Shown here one piece after another: positions 53,701 through 63,329 of a stretch of 64,000 nucleotides of DNA. The stretch's first letter is position 1, and the number at the start of each line of letters is the position of its first letter. Position numbers and translations under genes: made by a program. Under the pieces are notes generated by a model. The model saw only the letters and a program-made list of their open reading frames with translations. It made no database searches and had not been told where the DNA came from. Origin of the DNA: an uncultured Allomuricauda sp. (lineage in GTDB: Bacteria; Bacteroidota; Bacteroidia; Flavobacteriales; Flavobacteriaceae); NCBI RefSeq assembly GCF_947499585.1, contig NZ_CANMOO010000001.1, forward strand, positions 1,612,001 through 1,676,000, given 5' to 3'.

Positions 53701-55305
53701 CTAAGTTGTTTTCAGTAGTGTAAAGCTGTTTGAGAGTGGATCTAAACTATCCATTAACTCCGGGATAAGTTGATTACCTAATTCCAAGTACAATTCTGAA
53801 AAATTAAGTTGTCGCTCCTGTAATGATAAGTTTGGAAAAAGTTCGTTCTGCATATCCGTCATTCTAATAACATGGTCCTTCAATTTTCTCTTTTGTGCCT
53901 GCAATAATCTCTTTTCCAATGCATCCAGTCCCTTCTTTTGCTTTACCTCTTGGGCCTTTACTGCATTTACAAAAGTTTTATCTGTTTCTTCCGCAAGTTT
54001 ATATAAGGCTTGGAACTGCTCTTCCAAATGTTTTTGTTGTGGCGAAAAATCGATATCAATATTGGAAATTTCTCTTATCCTCTTGTTGATGAAGCTATTT
54101 TGCTTTAAAAAAAGGTCTGAAATCTTCAAACTGAGTTTTTCCACTTTTTTTGCCTGCTTTTCGGTCATCACCAAGGCCGAATTTCGTAATAACAGCATGG
54201 GAAAAGTAACATCCATAGCTTCAAAATACGATTTTAGCTCTAGCCAATATGCCAGCTCCCCTCCTCCTCCAATATAACAGAGATTGGGAAGAATAACTTC
54301 TTGGTATAGCGGACGGGCTATTACATTTGGAGAAAAACGTTCAGGATAGTTCTCAAGTTCTGCTGCAAGTTCTTCTTTTGAAAATCTTATCTCTGTATTG
54401 TTAACGTGAAAATTTCCTTCTTTTTCCACGATTCGTTCCCTGATGTCATCCAAAAGATAGAAGTAATTTATCTCTCTTGGGTTTACTTGTATATTATAAG
54501 CAGGTGATACTTCTGCCAATGTACCAATAGATTCTGAAACCTTTTTAAATGCAAGATTTTCAAAAATATCCCGTTTGGCAAAAGGAATCAATAATTTCTT
54601 TAGCGCCACATCATCCCCATCAACAATCACCAAACCATATTCACCGAACAATTCATTTGCAAGAAAACGAGTGGCATCAGACAGGTTATCATGCTCTAAA
54701 TAAGCACTTTTAAATAATGCTTTTAGCTCATTGGCATTTATAGTATTCCCTAATTCAGAAGAAAATGTATTAAAAACAGTATCTAATCCCTCTGTTTTTA
54801 AATTTCCAACTGCTCCAGAAGCTTCTCTGTTCCATTGAACTTTCTGTCCTTTAAAATTGAAATAGTTTATTTCATCAAAGTCATGGTCTTCTGTAGCCAT
54901 CCAATATATGGGAACAAAGTCATAGTCAGGATATCGTTCCTTTAATTGCCTAGTTAGATTAATGGTGGAAATAATCTTGTATAAAAAATACAGTGGTCCA
55001 GTAAAAAGGTTTAGCTGGTGCCCCGTAACTATGGTAAAGGTATTTTCTCCTTCCAATAAAGAAATTTGGCTTGCTGTAGCTTCTGAAACCGTAAAGCCTT
55101 CATATTGATGCTTAAGCGCATTAGAAAGAACAAGCCTATTTGAAGCAGGATAGTTGGCCTTCTTCTCTTTTAATTGGTCTTCAAAATTTTCTAATAGGGG
55201 AAATCTGTTAAAAAACGGTTGCAAATTCTTGTTCTGGTCAAGATAATCGCAAATAAGTTTAGAAAAATAACCCGTTTCCTTAAAAGGTATACAATCTACT
55301 TCCAT
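53701..55305 (-). CDS. bshC: Bacillithiol biosynthesis cysteine-adding enzyme BshC
   Basis: This 534-residue protein has the BshC signature: TIVTGHQLNLFTGPLYFLYK, VPIYWMATEDHDFDEINYF, and VIARPLYQEVILPNLCYIGG, followed by a long coiled coil (390-480). It adds cysteine to glucosaminyl-malate in the last step of bacillithiol synthesis. It shows that the organism likely uses bacillithiol. bshA and bshB are not in the window. A -7-like TATCTTTA lies about 30 nt upstream of its start. Confidence 0.93.
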   Translation of the reverse strand: MEVDCIPFKETGYFSKLICDYLDQNKNLQPFFNRFPLLENFEDQLKEKKANYPASNRLVLSNALKHQYEGFTVSEATASQISLLEGENTFTIVTGHQLNLFTGPLYFLYKIISTINLTRQLKERYPDYDFVPIYWMATEDHDFDEINYFNFKGQKVQWNREASGAVGNLKTEGLDTVFNTFSSELGNTINANELKALFKSAYLEHDNLSDATRFLANELFGEYGLVIVDGDDVALKKLLIPFAKRDIFENLAFKKVSESIGTLAEVSPAYNIQVNPREINYFYLLDDIRERIVEKEGNFHVNNTEIRFSKEELAAELENYPERFSPNVIARPLYQEVILPNLCYIGGGGELAYWLELKSYFEAMDVTFPMLLLRNSALVMTEKQAKKVEKLSLKISDLFLKQNSFINKRIREISNIDIDFSPQQKHLEEQFQALYKLAEETDKTFVNAVKAQEVKQKKGLDALEKRLLQAQKRKLKDHVIRMTDMQNELFPNLSLQERQLNFSELYLELGNQLIPELMDSLDPLSNSFTLLKTT

Positions 55306-55434
55306 TAAAGTTTTAATATCGTGCTAAAGATAATCCTCTTCTTTTTTTCAGTTCCTAAAAATACGTTAATTACGTTTTTAGTCAATTAACCGAGTACTAC
55401 ATAGGGTAAGAATGGTAATTATGGAATTTATCGT

Positions 55435-55442
55435 TAGATTTG
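55435..55442 (+). promoter_or_regulatory. -7 box of the M14 carboxypeptidase gene
   Basis: TAGATTTG matches TAnnTTTG and lies 22 nt upstream of the ATG. No TTG at the expected -33 distance was found. Confidence 0.4.
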
Positions 55443-55464
55443 ATTTTGGCAAATTAACCTTTAC

Positions 55465-57921
55465 ATGACAAGATTTTTACTATTATTTTTTGTATTTGTT
55501 TCTTTTTCCATATCCGCCCAACAGCTGAAATCTCCTTCAGAATTTTTAGGGTATGAACTTGGCACGGAATTCACCCGACACTATGAGGTGGTAGATTATT
55601 ATGAATACCTGGCCAAGGAAGCTTCAGACAGGGTTAAACTCACCATCTACGGACAAACTAATGAGCGAAGGCCTTTACTATTGGTCTATGTATCTTCTGC
55701 AACTAATATCTCTAATCTAGAAAACATAAGGCAAGAGCATTTAAAAGATACTCAAGGTGGTGGAAATACATCTAAAGCAATAGTTTGGTTAAGTTATAAT
55801 GTTCACGGCAATGAAAGTGTAAGTACAGAGGCATCTATGCAGACCATTTATGAATTGCTAACCAATAAAAGTTCTTATTTGGAAGATGTCGTTGTCATTA
55901 TGGACCCCTGTATAAACCCCGATGGTAGGGACCGTTACAGCAATTGGTACAATCAATATAAAAATTCTCCATACGAAGTTGATCCTAATAGTAAAGAACA
56001 TCATGAAGGCTGGTGGAGTGGCAGAAGCAATCACTATATGTTTGATTTAAATAGAGATTGGGCCTGGTTAACACAAGTTGAAAGTCAACAGCGAATAAAG
56101 GTATATAATAAATGGCTGCCCCATATACATGTGGATTTTCATGAACAAGGGGTAGATAACCCTTACTTTTTTGCTCCAGCAGCGGAACCTTATCATGAAG
56201 TGGTTACTGATTTTCAAAGAGATTTTCAGGTTACTCTTGGAAAAAATCACGCAAAATACTTTGATGCAAATGGTTGGTTTTATTTCACAAAAGAAATGTT
56301 TGATCTTTTCTATCCCAGTTATGGAGATACCTACCCTACCTACAATGGTGCTATTGGAATGACCTATGAACAAGGAGGAAGCGGACGTGGAGGCCTTGGA
56401 GTGATTACAGGAATCGGAGACACTTTGACGCTAAAAGACCGTATAGCGCATCATTTTACTACTGGTCTTTCCACTATAGAAGTTTCTGCTAAAAATGCAG
56501 GTAAGCTGAATGCTGAGTTCAAGAAGTTCTATCAAAACAAAAACTTTAAATACAAAAGCTATGTGTTGAATGGAGATGAAGATAAAATTGATGCACTTAA
56601 AAATCTACTATCAAAACATAAGATTGAGTTTAGTAATGCCGACAAAGGGTCTTTTAAAGGATTTAATTATAGCACGGGGACTAATGGAAGTATAACTGGT
56701 TCAAAAAACAGTCTTGTAGTTTCAACAAATCAGACCAAAGGTACATTGGTAAAAGTTTTATTTGAACCCAATGCAAAACTAAGTGATTCCCTTACTTATG
56801 ATATTACCGCGTGGTCATTGCCTTATGCATATGGTTTAGATGGAATCGCGTCTACCTCAATTGTTCCAAATGGGTCTGAGGAAGTGAATACTCAAATACC
56901 AAGTAGTCAATCCATAAATGCCAATACCTACGCCCACATTACGGACTGGAACAGTATGAAGGATGCTCGCTTCTTGGCTGAATTATTAAAGGAAGGAGTG
57001 CGTGTGCGAAAAACGGATCATCCATTTTCGCTACAAGGCAAGTCTTTTGCCCGAGGAAGCCTAATTATAACCAAATCGGACAATCAGAATGAGGCAGACT
57101 TTACCGAAATTTTGAAAAAAACTTCGGATAAATTTAAAAAGGATATTACTCCTTCAAGCACTGGTTTTGTAGATTCTGGAAAAGATTTTGGGTCCTCATA
57201 CGTACAAATGATAACAAAACCAAAAATTGCAGTGCTATCGGGGAAACCAACATCAACCTATCGTTTTGGCGAAATCTGGCACTTTTTTGAACAACAATTA
57301 CATTATCCGCTAACAGTACTTGATAACGAATATTTCAATAAAGTTGATTTAAAGGATTATCATGTGCTGATTTTACCTAGCGGCCGTTATGGTGATTTTT
57401 TCAATGAAAAGCAGCTGAAAAAGCTCCAGGATTGGGTTAAAACAGGCGGTAAGATTATTGCAATGGGAGGAGCCATCAATGCCATTGATGGTGAAAAAGG
57501 GTTTAGTATCAAAAAGAAAGAAGTTGCAAAAGACTCAACAGACGTTAAACCAAAACCACATAAGAATACGCAGAGGGAACGCATCAAAAATGCTATTACA
57601 GGAGCAATTTTTAAAACCAAGGTGGACAACACCCATCCACTAGCCTATGGTTATGGATCTAATTATTTCACCTTGAAACTAGGAAGTTCTAGCTATGAGT
57701 ACCTTAAAAGTGGAAATGCAGTTTATCTAGAGAACAATACAAAACCTATTTCTGGTTTTGCAGGGAGCCATGCACAAAAAAACATTGGTAATTCTTTGGT
57801 TTTTGGAGCCGAGCAATACGGTAAAGGGCAAGTTATATACATGATAGACAATCCATTGTTTAGAGGTTTTTGGGAAAATGGGAAACTGTTTTTTGCCAAC
57901 GCGCTTTTTATGGTAGATTAA
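55465..57921 (+). CDS. Secreted M14-family zinc carboxypeptidase
   Basis: This 818-residue protein has a Sec signal (FVFVSFSISAQ). The M14 domain (about 25-370) shows the zinc ligands in WLSYNVHGNESVSTEASMQT (HxxE), DPCINPDGRDRYSNWYNQYK, a third His in VDFHEQGVDNPYFF, and the catalytic Glu in GMTYEQGGSGRGG. The C-terminal half has a GATase-like alpha/beta domain (KDYHVLILPSGRYGDF) seen in large Bacteroidota M14 proteins. It would release C-terminal residues from peptides in the periplasm or outside. Confidence 0.9.
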   Translation: MTRFLLLFFVFVSFSISAQQLKSPSEFLGYELGTEFTRHYEVVDYYEYLAKEASDRVKLTIYGQTNERRPLLLVYVSSATNISNLENIRQEHLKDTQGGGNTSKAIVWLSYNVHGNESVSTEASMQTIYELLTNKSSYLEDVVVIMDPCINPDGRDRYSNWYNQYKNSPYEVDPNSKEHHEGWWSGRSNHYMFDLNRDWAWLTQVESQQRIKVYNKWLPHIHVDFHEQGVDNPYFFAPAAEPYHEVVTDFQRDFQVTLGKNHAKYFDANGWFYFTKEMFDLFYPSYGDTYPTYNGAIGMTYEQGGSGRGGLGVITGIGDTLTLKDRIAHHFTTGLSTIEVSAKNAGKLNAEFKKFYQNKNFKYKSYVLNGDEDKIDALKNLLSKHKIEFSNADKGSFKGFNYSTGTNGSITGSKNSLVVSTNQTKGTLVKVLFEPNAKLSDSLTYDITAWSLPYAYGLDGIASTSIVPNGSEEVNTQIPSSQSINANTYAHITDWNSMKDARFLAELLKEGVRVRKTDHPFSLQGKSFARGSLIITKSDNQNEADFTEILKKTSDKFKKDITPSSTGFVDSGKDFGSSYVQMITKPKIAVLSGKPTSTYRFGEIWHFFEQQLHYPLTVLDNEYFNKVDLKDYHVLILPSGRYGDFFNEKQLKKLQDWVKTGGKIIAMGGAINAIDGEKGFSIKKKEVAKDSTDVKPKPHKNTQRERIKNAITGAIFKTKVDNTHPLAYGYGSNYFTLKLGSSSYEYLKSGNAVYLENNTKPISGFAGSHAQKNIGNSLVFGAEQYGKGQVIYMIDNPLFRGFWENGKLFFANALFMVD

Positions 57922-58042
57922 TGTTTTTCTTTTTTAAGAATTGAATCCTAGCTTTGTTTTCCGCAAAGCTCTACAATTTCTTTATGTCGTTAAAAATCAC
58001 TAATTTAGAGTGGTAGTTTTTTAACTAAAAAACACATTTGCT

Positions 58043-59365
58043 ATGAACGAGAGATGTCAAAGAATTCAAAAAAAGACCCTAACTATAGTATTATCAGTAT
58101 TATATGTTTTGGCATTTGGAACAACGAGCGTATTTGCGTTTCAACAAGAAGAAAAAACTGAAAATTTTAAGCAGTATAGAGGAGAGGTTGTTGATGGATC
58201 TTCAAAAAAAGCTTTAGTTTTTGCCACGCTTTCCGTAGAAGGCACTAATATTAGTACAATTACCAACACAGAAGGAAGCTTTCTTTTAAAAATTCCGGAA
58301 AGTATTACGGACGGAACAGTAGTCGTATCTTTCTTAGGGTACAAAAGCAAAAACATTCCGCTCTCCCAATTAAAATCTAATAAGAACAAGATTTCGCTTA
58401 TTATTTCTGTAACCGAACTTTCTGAAGTTAATATAAATGCTCCAAAAGATGCTGCTGCTTTGGTAAGAGAAACTTTAGCAAGAAAGGGAGACAATTATTT
58501 TGACGACCCAACTTTGATGACTGCGTTTTATAGGGAAACCATAAAAAAGAGAAGAAAGAACGTATCCTTGTCAGAAGCGGTAGTCAATATCTATAAAACA
58601 CCCTATAGCTCGCTTCGTAAAGACGCCGTTGAGCTTTATAAAGCTAGGAAAAGTACAGATTATAGCAGGCTTGACACTGTGGCCCTTAAATTGCAAGGAG
58701 GGCCTTTCAATACTTTGTATGTCGATATCATAAAATATCCTGAGTATATTTTTGCAGAGGGAGCTATTACCGACTATAAATTCACATTTAGTCGTTCCAC
58801 AAGAATAAATGATAAATTAATCTATGTTATCAAATTCGATCAGTTAGAGACCATTAGCGACCCTCTATATAAAGGTGAACTCTTTATTGATGTTGAAAAT
58901 AGAACGTTGACCAGTGCCATTTATACCTTGAATATAACCGATAGAGAAAAGGCTGCTCGACTTTTTGTACGTAAAAAACCAGCAAAAGTAGATGTATGGC
59001 CAACTGAAGTTGCATACCGTGTTGATTACAGGGAAAAAGGCGGGAAATGGTACTACGGCTACAGTAATGTTCTATTAGAATTTAAAGTTGATTGGGAAGA
59101 CAAGTTGTTCAATTCTGTATACAGTATGACAGCTGAAATGGCTGTTACTGATTGGGAAAAAAATATTACTGGCGAATTGCCAAAGAACAGGGAGAGACTT
59201 AAAAAATCCATTATTTTAAGTGATGAGGCGATTGGGTTTTCCGATCCAGATTTTTGGGGTCAATATAATATCATAGAACCTGAAAAGTCCATAGAGTCGG
59301 CAATTAAGAAAATACAGCGACAATTGCGCAGGTCAAAAGCAAAAGGTGGAGCCTCAGCTCCTTAA
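58043..59365 (+). CDS. Exported CarboxypepD_reg-like domain protein
   Basis: This 440-residue protein has an N-terminal signal (LYVLAFGTTSVFAF). A carboxypeptidase-regulatory-like beta-sandwich at about 45-125 (YRGEVVDGSSKKALVFATLS, followed later by GSFLLKIPE) is followed by an unclassified beta-rich region of 300 residues (AFYRETIKKRRKNVSLSEAV). It lacks a TonB barrel, so it is not SusC-like. Function unknown; an envelope role is likely. A shared terminator follows. Confidence 0.75.
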   Translation: MNERCQRIQKKTLTIVLSVLYVLAFGTTSVFAFQQEEKTENFKQYRGEVVDGSSKKALVFATLSVEGTNISTITNTEGSFLLKIPESITDGTVVVSFLGYKSKNIPLSQLKSNKNKISLIISVTELSEVNINAPKDAAALVRETLARKGDNYFDDPTLMTAFYRETIKKRRKNVSLSEAVVNIYKTPYSSLRKDAVELYKARKSTDYSRLDTVALKLQGGPFNTLYVDIIKYPEYIFAEGAITDYKFTFSRSTRINDKLIYVIKFDQLETISDPLYKGELFIDVENRTLTSAIYTLNITDREKAARLFVRKKPAKVDVWPTEVAYRVDYREKGGKWYYGYSNVLLEFKVDWEDKLFNSVYSMTAEMAVTDWEKNITGELPKNRERLKKSIILSDEAIGFSDPDFWGQYNIIEPEKSIESAIKKIQRQLRRSKAKGGASAP

Positions 59366-59384
59366 TTAACTCAAATTTTAATAT

Positions 59385-59413
59385 TAAAAAAGCCCCTTAA
59401 AGGGGCTTTTTTT
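59385..59413. terminator. Bidirectional terminator between the CarboxypepD_reg gene and rocD
   Basis: AAAAAAGCCCC, loop TTAAA and GGGGCTTTTTTTT form a symmetric stem with A and T runs on both sides. It serves both convergent genes. Confidence 0.9.
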
Positions 59414-60693
59414 TATTTCTCAAACTCTTGCAGTGTTTTTATAATGATGGAAACACAATCCAGTAATTGTTCTCGGTTCATTACCAAAGGCGGTGCAAAA
59501 CGAATAATGTTACCATGGGTTGGTTTTGCCAAAAGACCATTTTCTTTTAAAGCCATGCAAATGTCCCATGCTGTAGAACTATCTTCACTATCATTAATAA
59601 CAATTGCATTGAGCAATCCTCTTCCTCTAACTTTTACTACGAGGTCACAAGTTGAGATGAATGTATTGAGTTCTTCTCTAAAGACTTCACCTAGCTCAAA
59701 AGCATTTTGCGCCAGTTCTTCATCCTTAACAACTTCTAATGCTGCAATACCTACAGCAGCAGCTACAGGGTTGCCTCCAAAAGTACTTCCATGACTACCT
59801 GGTGTAATTACATCCATAACATCATCATTTGCCAAAACTGCAGATATAGGATATGCTCCACCCGAAATTGCCTTGCCTAAAATTAAAACGTCCGGTTTTA
59901 CATCTGGAGTTCCACTGCAATGCTTATCACTACAAGAGCAATTTCCACATGTGGCCAATAATCGTCCTGTACGGGCAATACCTGTCTGTACTTCATCAGC
60001 AATAAAAAGTACATTGTGTTTTTCACAAAGTAACTTGGCAGCTTTTAAGTATCCTTCAGATGGTACATAAACCCCCGCTTCACCTTGAATGGGCTCAACT
60101 AAAAACCCTGCAACATTCGCATTGTTTTCCAATGTTTCCTCCAAGGCATTTAAATTATCATATTCAATTTGGATAAAGCCCTCCGTATACGGACCATAAT
60201 TCTTTCTTGCTACATCATCATTGGAAAATGATATAATCGTTGTTGTTCTTCCATGAAAATTGTTCTTGCAAACAACAATCTTGGCTTGGTTTTCCGAGAT
60301 TCCTTTTTTCTGATAAGCCCAACGTCTGCAGATTTTTAAAGCAGTTTCCACTGCTTCTGCTCCAGTATTCATGGGCAAAACTTTATCAAACTTAAAAGTA
60401 GACGTAGCATACTTTTCATACTTTCCCAACATATCGTTGTAGAAAGCCCTTGACGTTAAGGTCAAAGTTTTTGCTTGTTCTCTCATTGCTCCTACAATTT
60501 TTGGATGACAATGTCCTTGGTTTACGGCAGAGTAAGCGGATAAGAAATCGTAATACTTCTTGCCTTCTACATCCCATACAAAGACACCTTCTCCCCTGCT
60601 CAATACAACGGGAAGTGGGTGATAATTGTGGGCACCGTACTTGTTTTCTAAATCTATCGCTTGTTGCGATGTTAAATGTTCTAAAACAGCCAT
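59413..60693 (-). CDS. rocD: Ornithine--oxo-acid aminotransferase
   Basis: This 426-residue PLP enzyme converts ornithine and 2-oxoglutarate to glutamate semialdehyde and glutamate. Motifs include YHPLPVVLSRGEGVFVWDVE, NTGAEAVETALKICRRWAY, FHGRTTTIISFSNDD, VEPIQGEAGVYVPSEGYL and the PLP lysine in LILGKAISGGAYPISAVL. An insertion with four Cys (TCGNCSCSDKHCSGTPD) follows LLAT and may bind a metal; it deserves a check against close homologues. It is a single-gene unit. Confidence 0.93.
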   Translation of the reverse strand: MAVLEHLTSQQAIDLENKYGAHNYHPLPVVLSRGEGVFVWDVEGKKYYDFLSAYSAVNQGHCHPKIVGAMREQAKTLTLTSRAFYNDMLGKYEKYATSTFKFDKVLPMNTGAEAVETALKICRRWAYQKKGISENQAKIVVCKNNFHGRTTTIISFSNDDVARKNYGPYTEGFIQIEYDNLNALEETLENNANVAGFLVEPIQGEAGVYVPSEGYLKAAKLLCEKHNVLFIADEVQTGIARTGRLLATCGNCSCSDKHCSGTPDVKPDVLILGKAISGGAYPISAVLANDDVMDVITPGSHGSTFGGNPVAAAVGIAALEVVKDEELAQNAFELGEVFREELNTFISTCDLVVKVRGRGLLNAIVINDSEDSSTAWDICMALKENGLLAKPTHGNIIRFAPPLVMNREQLLDCVSIIIKTLQEFEK

Positions 60694-60839
60694 TTTAATT
60701 GTTTTTGAATTAATAAAATAACCATTCCTGCAATACCTTTATCCTTTCGAAGTCTCGAAAATTCAGCGTGGGAGAGAAATCATCCCTGAAGAGCTGCTAA
60801 AATATTAAATATTTATTCAAACTTAAAAGATTGTCTGTT

Positions 60840-61229
60840 TTAATCAGCCATTCTTTTAGTGGATAAAGTTGTTATTTGTAGTTCTAACCTCTTAAGTTCT
60901 CGCAGAATATCATTCTTATCCATTTGCATCCATACAAACAGTTTTATCATACCCATAAAAATCAAGCAAGCAAATATTCCGGTTCCCCATTTAATAAGTT
61001 CATTTGTGACCTCGGTATTTAAAAATTGAACAACACAAAATATGAGCAATCCAAAAATAACCAGGTTAAACAAATTCATGATAATAGCTAACCACCCTGT
61101 CTTTCCCTTAAATACACTACCAAATTTTTCAATAAGGTTTTGTTCCCCAAGTTCATCATAAAACTTTGCCTCTTCTTGGGTCAGTGCCTCCTTGATAAGT
61201 TCGTCTATTTTTTCAATGTCTTTTTTCAT
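60840..61229 (-). CDS. DUF6768 membrane protein (partner of an ECF sigma factor)
   Basis: This 129-residue protein has a soluble N-terminus (IDELIKEALTQEEAKFYDEL), two membrane helices (about 50-70 and 82-102) and a cytoplasmic coiled coil (NDILRELKRLELQITTLS). It follows an ECF sigma gene with a 4-nt ATGA overlap, as a membrane anti-sigma factor would. Anti-sigma activity is inferred from position only. Confidence 0.72.
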   Translation of the reverse strand: MKKDIEKIDELIKEALTQEEAKFYDELGEQNLIEKFGSVFKGKTGWLAIIMNLFNLVIFGLLIFCVVQFLNTEVTNELIKWGTGIFACLIFMGMIKLFVWMQMDKNDILRELKRLELQITTLSTKRMAD

Positions 61230-61768
61230 CTTTTTTTCTTTAAAATTCCTTTTAATTTTTCTCTAGCATGAAACAACCTTGATTTTGTTGTTCCTTCTGA
61301 TATGCTAAGTATCCCGCTTATTTCTTTCAATGAATATTCTTCCAAATAAAATAGCTTCAATACCATCTGTTGATTTTCTGGTAATTCTTTGATTGCTAAA
61401 AGAAGTTTTCTTATTTCAGCTTCTTTATCATTAGCTACATCATTGGTTATTGAGTTGTTATAAATGCCCTCAATGTTCTTTTTACTTCTTTTTAATTTGT
61501 TCAAATGATCCAAGGACTTTCTTGTTACAATTTTTGTAGCCCAACTACTAAAAGAATTTGGGTCCTTTAGCGTATAAAGTTTACTAATTATGGTTTTCCA
61601 GGAATCCTGCACAATGTCTTTGGATGCCTCAAAGTCATAAGTGTACCTATACGAATGCTTGCACAATCTAATATGATGTCTCTTTACCAATATGGATAAC
61701 GATTTTTTATTACCAGATTGATATTCCAATACCACTAACCCATCAAAAACTTTTTCTGTTGTTTTCAT
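61226..61768 (-). CDS. ECF-type RNA polymerase sigma factor
   Basis: This 180-residue protein has region 2 at about 40-90 (DFEASKDIVQDSWKTIISKL, FSSWATKIVTRKSLDHLNKL) and region 4 HTH at about 120-170 (ELPENQQMVLKLFYLEEYSL, ISGILSISEGTTKSRLFHAR). It overlaps the DUF6768 gene by ATGA. It faces rlmD; their start codons are 119 nt apart. Confidence 0.9.
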   Translation of the reverse strand: MKTTEKVFDGLVVLEYQSGNKKSLSILVKRHHIRLCKHSYRYTYDFEASKDIVQDSWKTIISKLYTLKDPNSFSSWATKIVTRKSLDHLNKLKRSKKNIEGIYNNSITNDVANDKEAEIRKLLLAIKELPENQQMVLKLFYLEEYSLKEISGILSISEGTTKSRLFHAREKLKGILKKKR

Positions 61769-61851
61769 ATCACTTACTAACCTATAGACAGCGAAATATT
61801 GGAAAGGTTCAAAAAAAAGAAAATTTTTATCCTTTCATTTTCACAAGTTAC

Positions 61852-61883
61852 TTGTTCTTAATAGAAACCTATTCTTACTTTTG
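61852..61883 (+). promoter_or_regulatory. Promoter of rlmD; candidate leaderless start
   Basis: TTG (61852-61854), 21-nt spacer and TACTTTTG (61876-61883). The box ends 4 nt before the ATG, so the message may have little or no leader. Confidence 0.6.
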
Positions 61884-61887
61884 CCAC

Positions 61888-63300
61888 ATGCGCAAAAAAA
61901 GAAGTCGACTAACGTTTGAAAATGTCGAAGTAATAGATGCAGGGGCAAAAGGAAAATCAGTTGGGAAAGCTCCTGATGGAAGAATCATATTTCTATCCAA
62001 TGCGGTGCCTGGAGATGTCGTTGATGTAATGACCACCAAAAAGAGAAAGGCTTTTTTTGAAGGTGTAGCAACAAATTTTCATACCCTGTCCAAAAGAAGA
62101 ACAACTCCCCAATGTGAGCATTTTGGTGTTTGTGGAGGGTGCAAGTGGCAGCACATGGCATATGAGCACCAGCTCCATTTTAAACAAAAGGAAGTTGAAA
62201 ACAACCTAAAACGTATTGGAAATCTTGAACTGCCCGAAACAACGCCCATTCTTGGTTCTAAAGAACAATATTTTTATAGAAATAAAATGGAGTTTTCATT
62301 TTCTAGCAGTCGTTGGTTGACTCAAGAAGAGATTAGTTCCGAATCTCAAATTGAAGATAGAAATGCTTTAGGGTTTCATATTCCTGGTATGTGGGATAAA
62401 ATTCTGGATATAAAAAAATGTCACTTGCAAGAAGACCCATCCAACGCTATAAGGCTGGAAATAAAAAATTTCGCGAGCAAGAATGGGCTTGCTTTTTTTA
62501 ATCCTAGACAACAACAAGGATTATTGCGTACTATGATGTTGAGAACCGCTTCCACAGGTGAAATTATGCTGCTAATTCAGTTTTTTGAGGATGCTTTGGA
62601 AGAACGGGAGCTGCTATTGAACCACATAGAACAAACTTTCCCAGAAATTACGTCATTGCTTTACGTCATCAACCAAAAACAGAATGACACTATTTATGAC
62701 CAAGAGGTAGTTTGTTTTGCTGGACGAGACCATATTTTTGAGGAAATGGAAGGATTGCGTTTCAAAATAAATGCCAAATCGTTTTATCAGACCAACTCAG
62801 AGCAGGCCTATGAGCTTTATAAAGTAACACGTGATTTTGCAAATCTTACTGGAAACGAACTTGTCTATGACCTATATACCGGGACTGGAACCATTGCTCA
62901 ATTTATATCTAAAAAAGCAAAGAAAGTAATAGGGGTGGAATCAGTACCGGAAGCAATTGAAGATGCCAAAAATAATGCCCTTCACAACAACATTTCCAAT
63001 GTGGAATTTTTTGTGGGTGATATGAAAAAAGTCTTTAATAGTTCATTCATAGAGCAGCATGGACAACCAGATGTCATAATAACTGATCCTCCACGAGATG
63101 GTATGCACAAATTAGTGGTAGAACAACTTATACAGATAGCTCCTGAAAAAATAGTTTACGTAAGTTGCAACAGTGCAACCCAGGCTAGAGATTTAGCTCT
63201 TTTAGACGAAAAATATCAGGTGACAAGAGTACAGCCTGTAGATATGTTTCCGCAAACACACCACGTAGAAAATGTTGTACTTTTGGAGAAACGGGTATAG
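61888..63300 (+). CDS. rlmD: 23S rRNA (uracil-5-)-methyltransferase RlmD
   Basis: The protein has 470 residues from the ATG at 61888. A longer frame reaches back to 61759, but it crosses the promoter and the divergent sigma gene. N-terminal TRAM domain (RLTFENVEVIDAGAKGKSVG), iron-sulfur Cys cluster CEHFGVCGGCKWQH, SAM-binding VYDLYTGTGTIAQFISKKA, ITDPPRDGMHKLVVEQL, and the catalytic Cys in KIVYVSCNSATQARDL. It methylates a specific uridine of 23S rRNA (U1939 in E. coli). The related RlmC and TrmA are possible but the TRAM/Fe-S layout fits RlmD. Confidence 0.92.
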   Translation: MRKKRSRLTFENVEVIDAGAKGKSVGKAPDGRIIFLSNAVPGDVVDVMTTKKRKAFFEGVATNFHTLSKRRTTPQCEHFGVCGGCKWQHMAYEHQLHFKQKEVENNLKRIGNLELPETTPILGSKEQYFYRNKMEFSFSSSRWLTQEEISSESQIEDRNALGFHIPGMWDKILDIKKCHLQEDPSNAIRLEIKNFASKNGLAFFNPRQQQGLLRTMMLRTASTGEIMLLIQFFEDALEERELLLNHIEQTFPEITSLLYVINQKQNDTIYDQEVVCFAGRDHIFEEMEGLRFKINAKSFYQTNSEQAYELYKVTRDFANLTGNELVYDLYTGTGTIAQFISKKAKKVIGVESVPEAIEDAKNNALHNNISNVEFFVGDMKKVFNSSFIEQHGQPDVIITDPPRDGMHKLVVEQLIQIAPEKIVYVSCNSATQARDLALLDEKYQVTRVQPVDMFPQTHHVENVVLLEKRV

Positions 63301-63329
63301 TTTTTGATAAAATTTGTTTTTACTCTAGA

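Noticed and set aside
57951-57975. AGCTTTG/CAAAGCT hairpin after the M14 gene
   Set aside because: It is a 7-bp stem with no following T run; too weak to list as a terminator.
61759-61887. N-terminal extension of rlmD
   Set aside because: It overlaps the divergent sigma gene and crosses a TTG-N21-TACTTTTG promoter; the TRAM domain begins just after the ATG at 61888.
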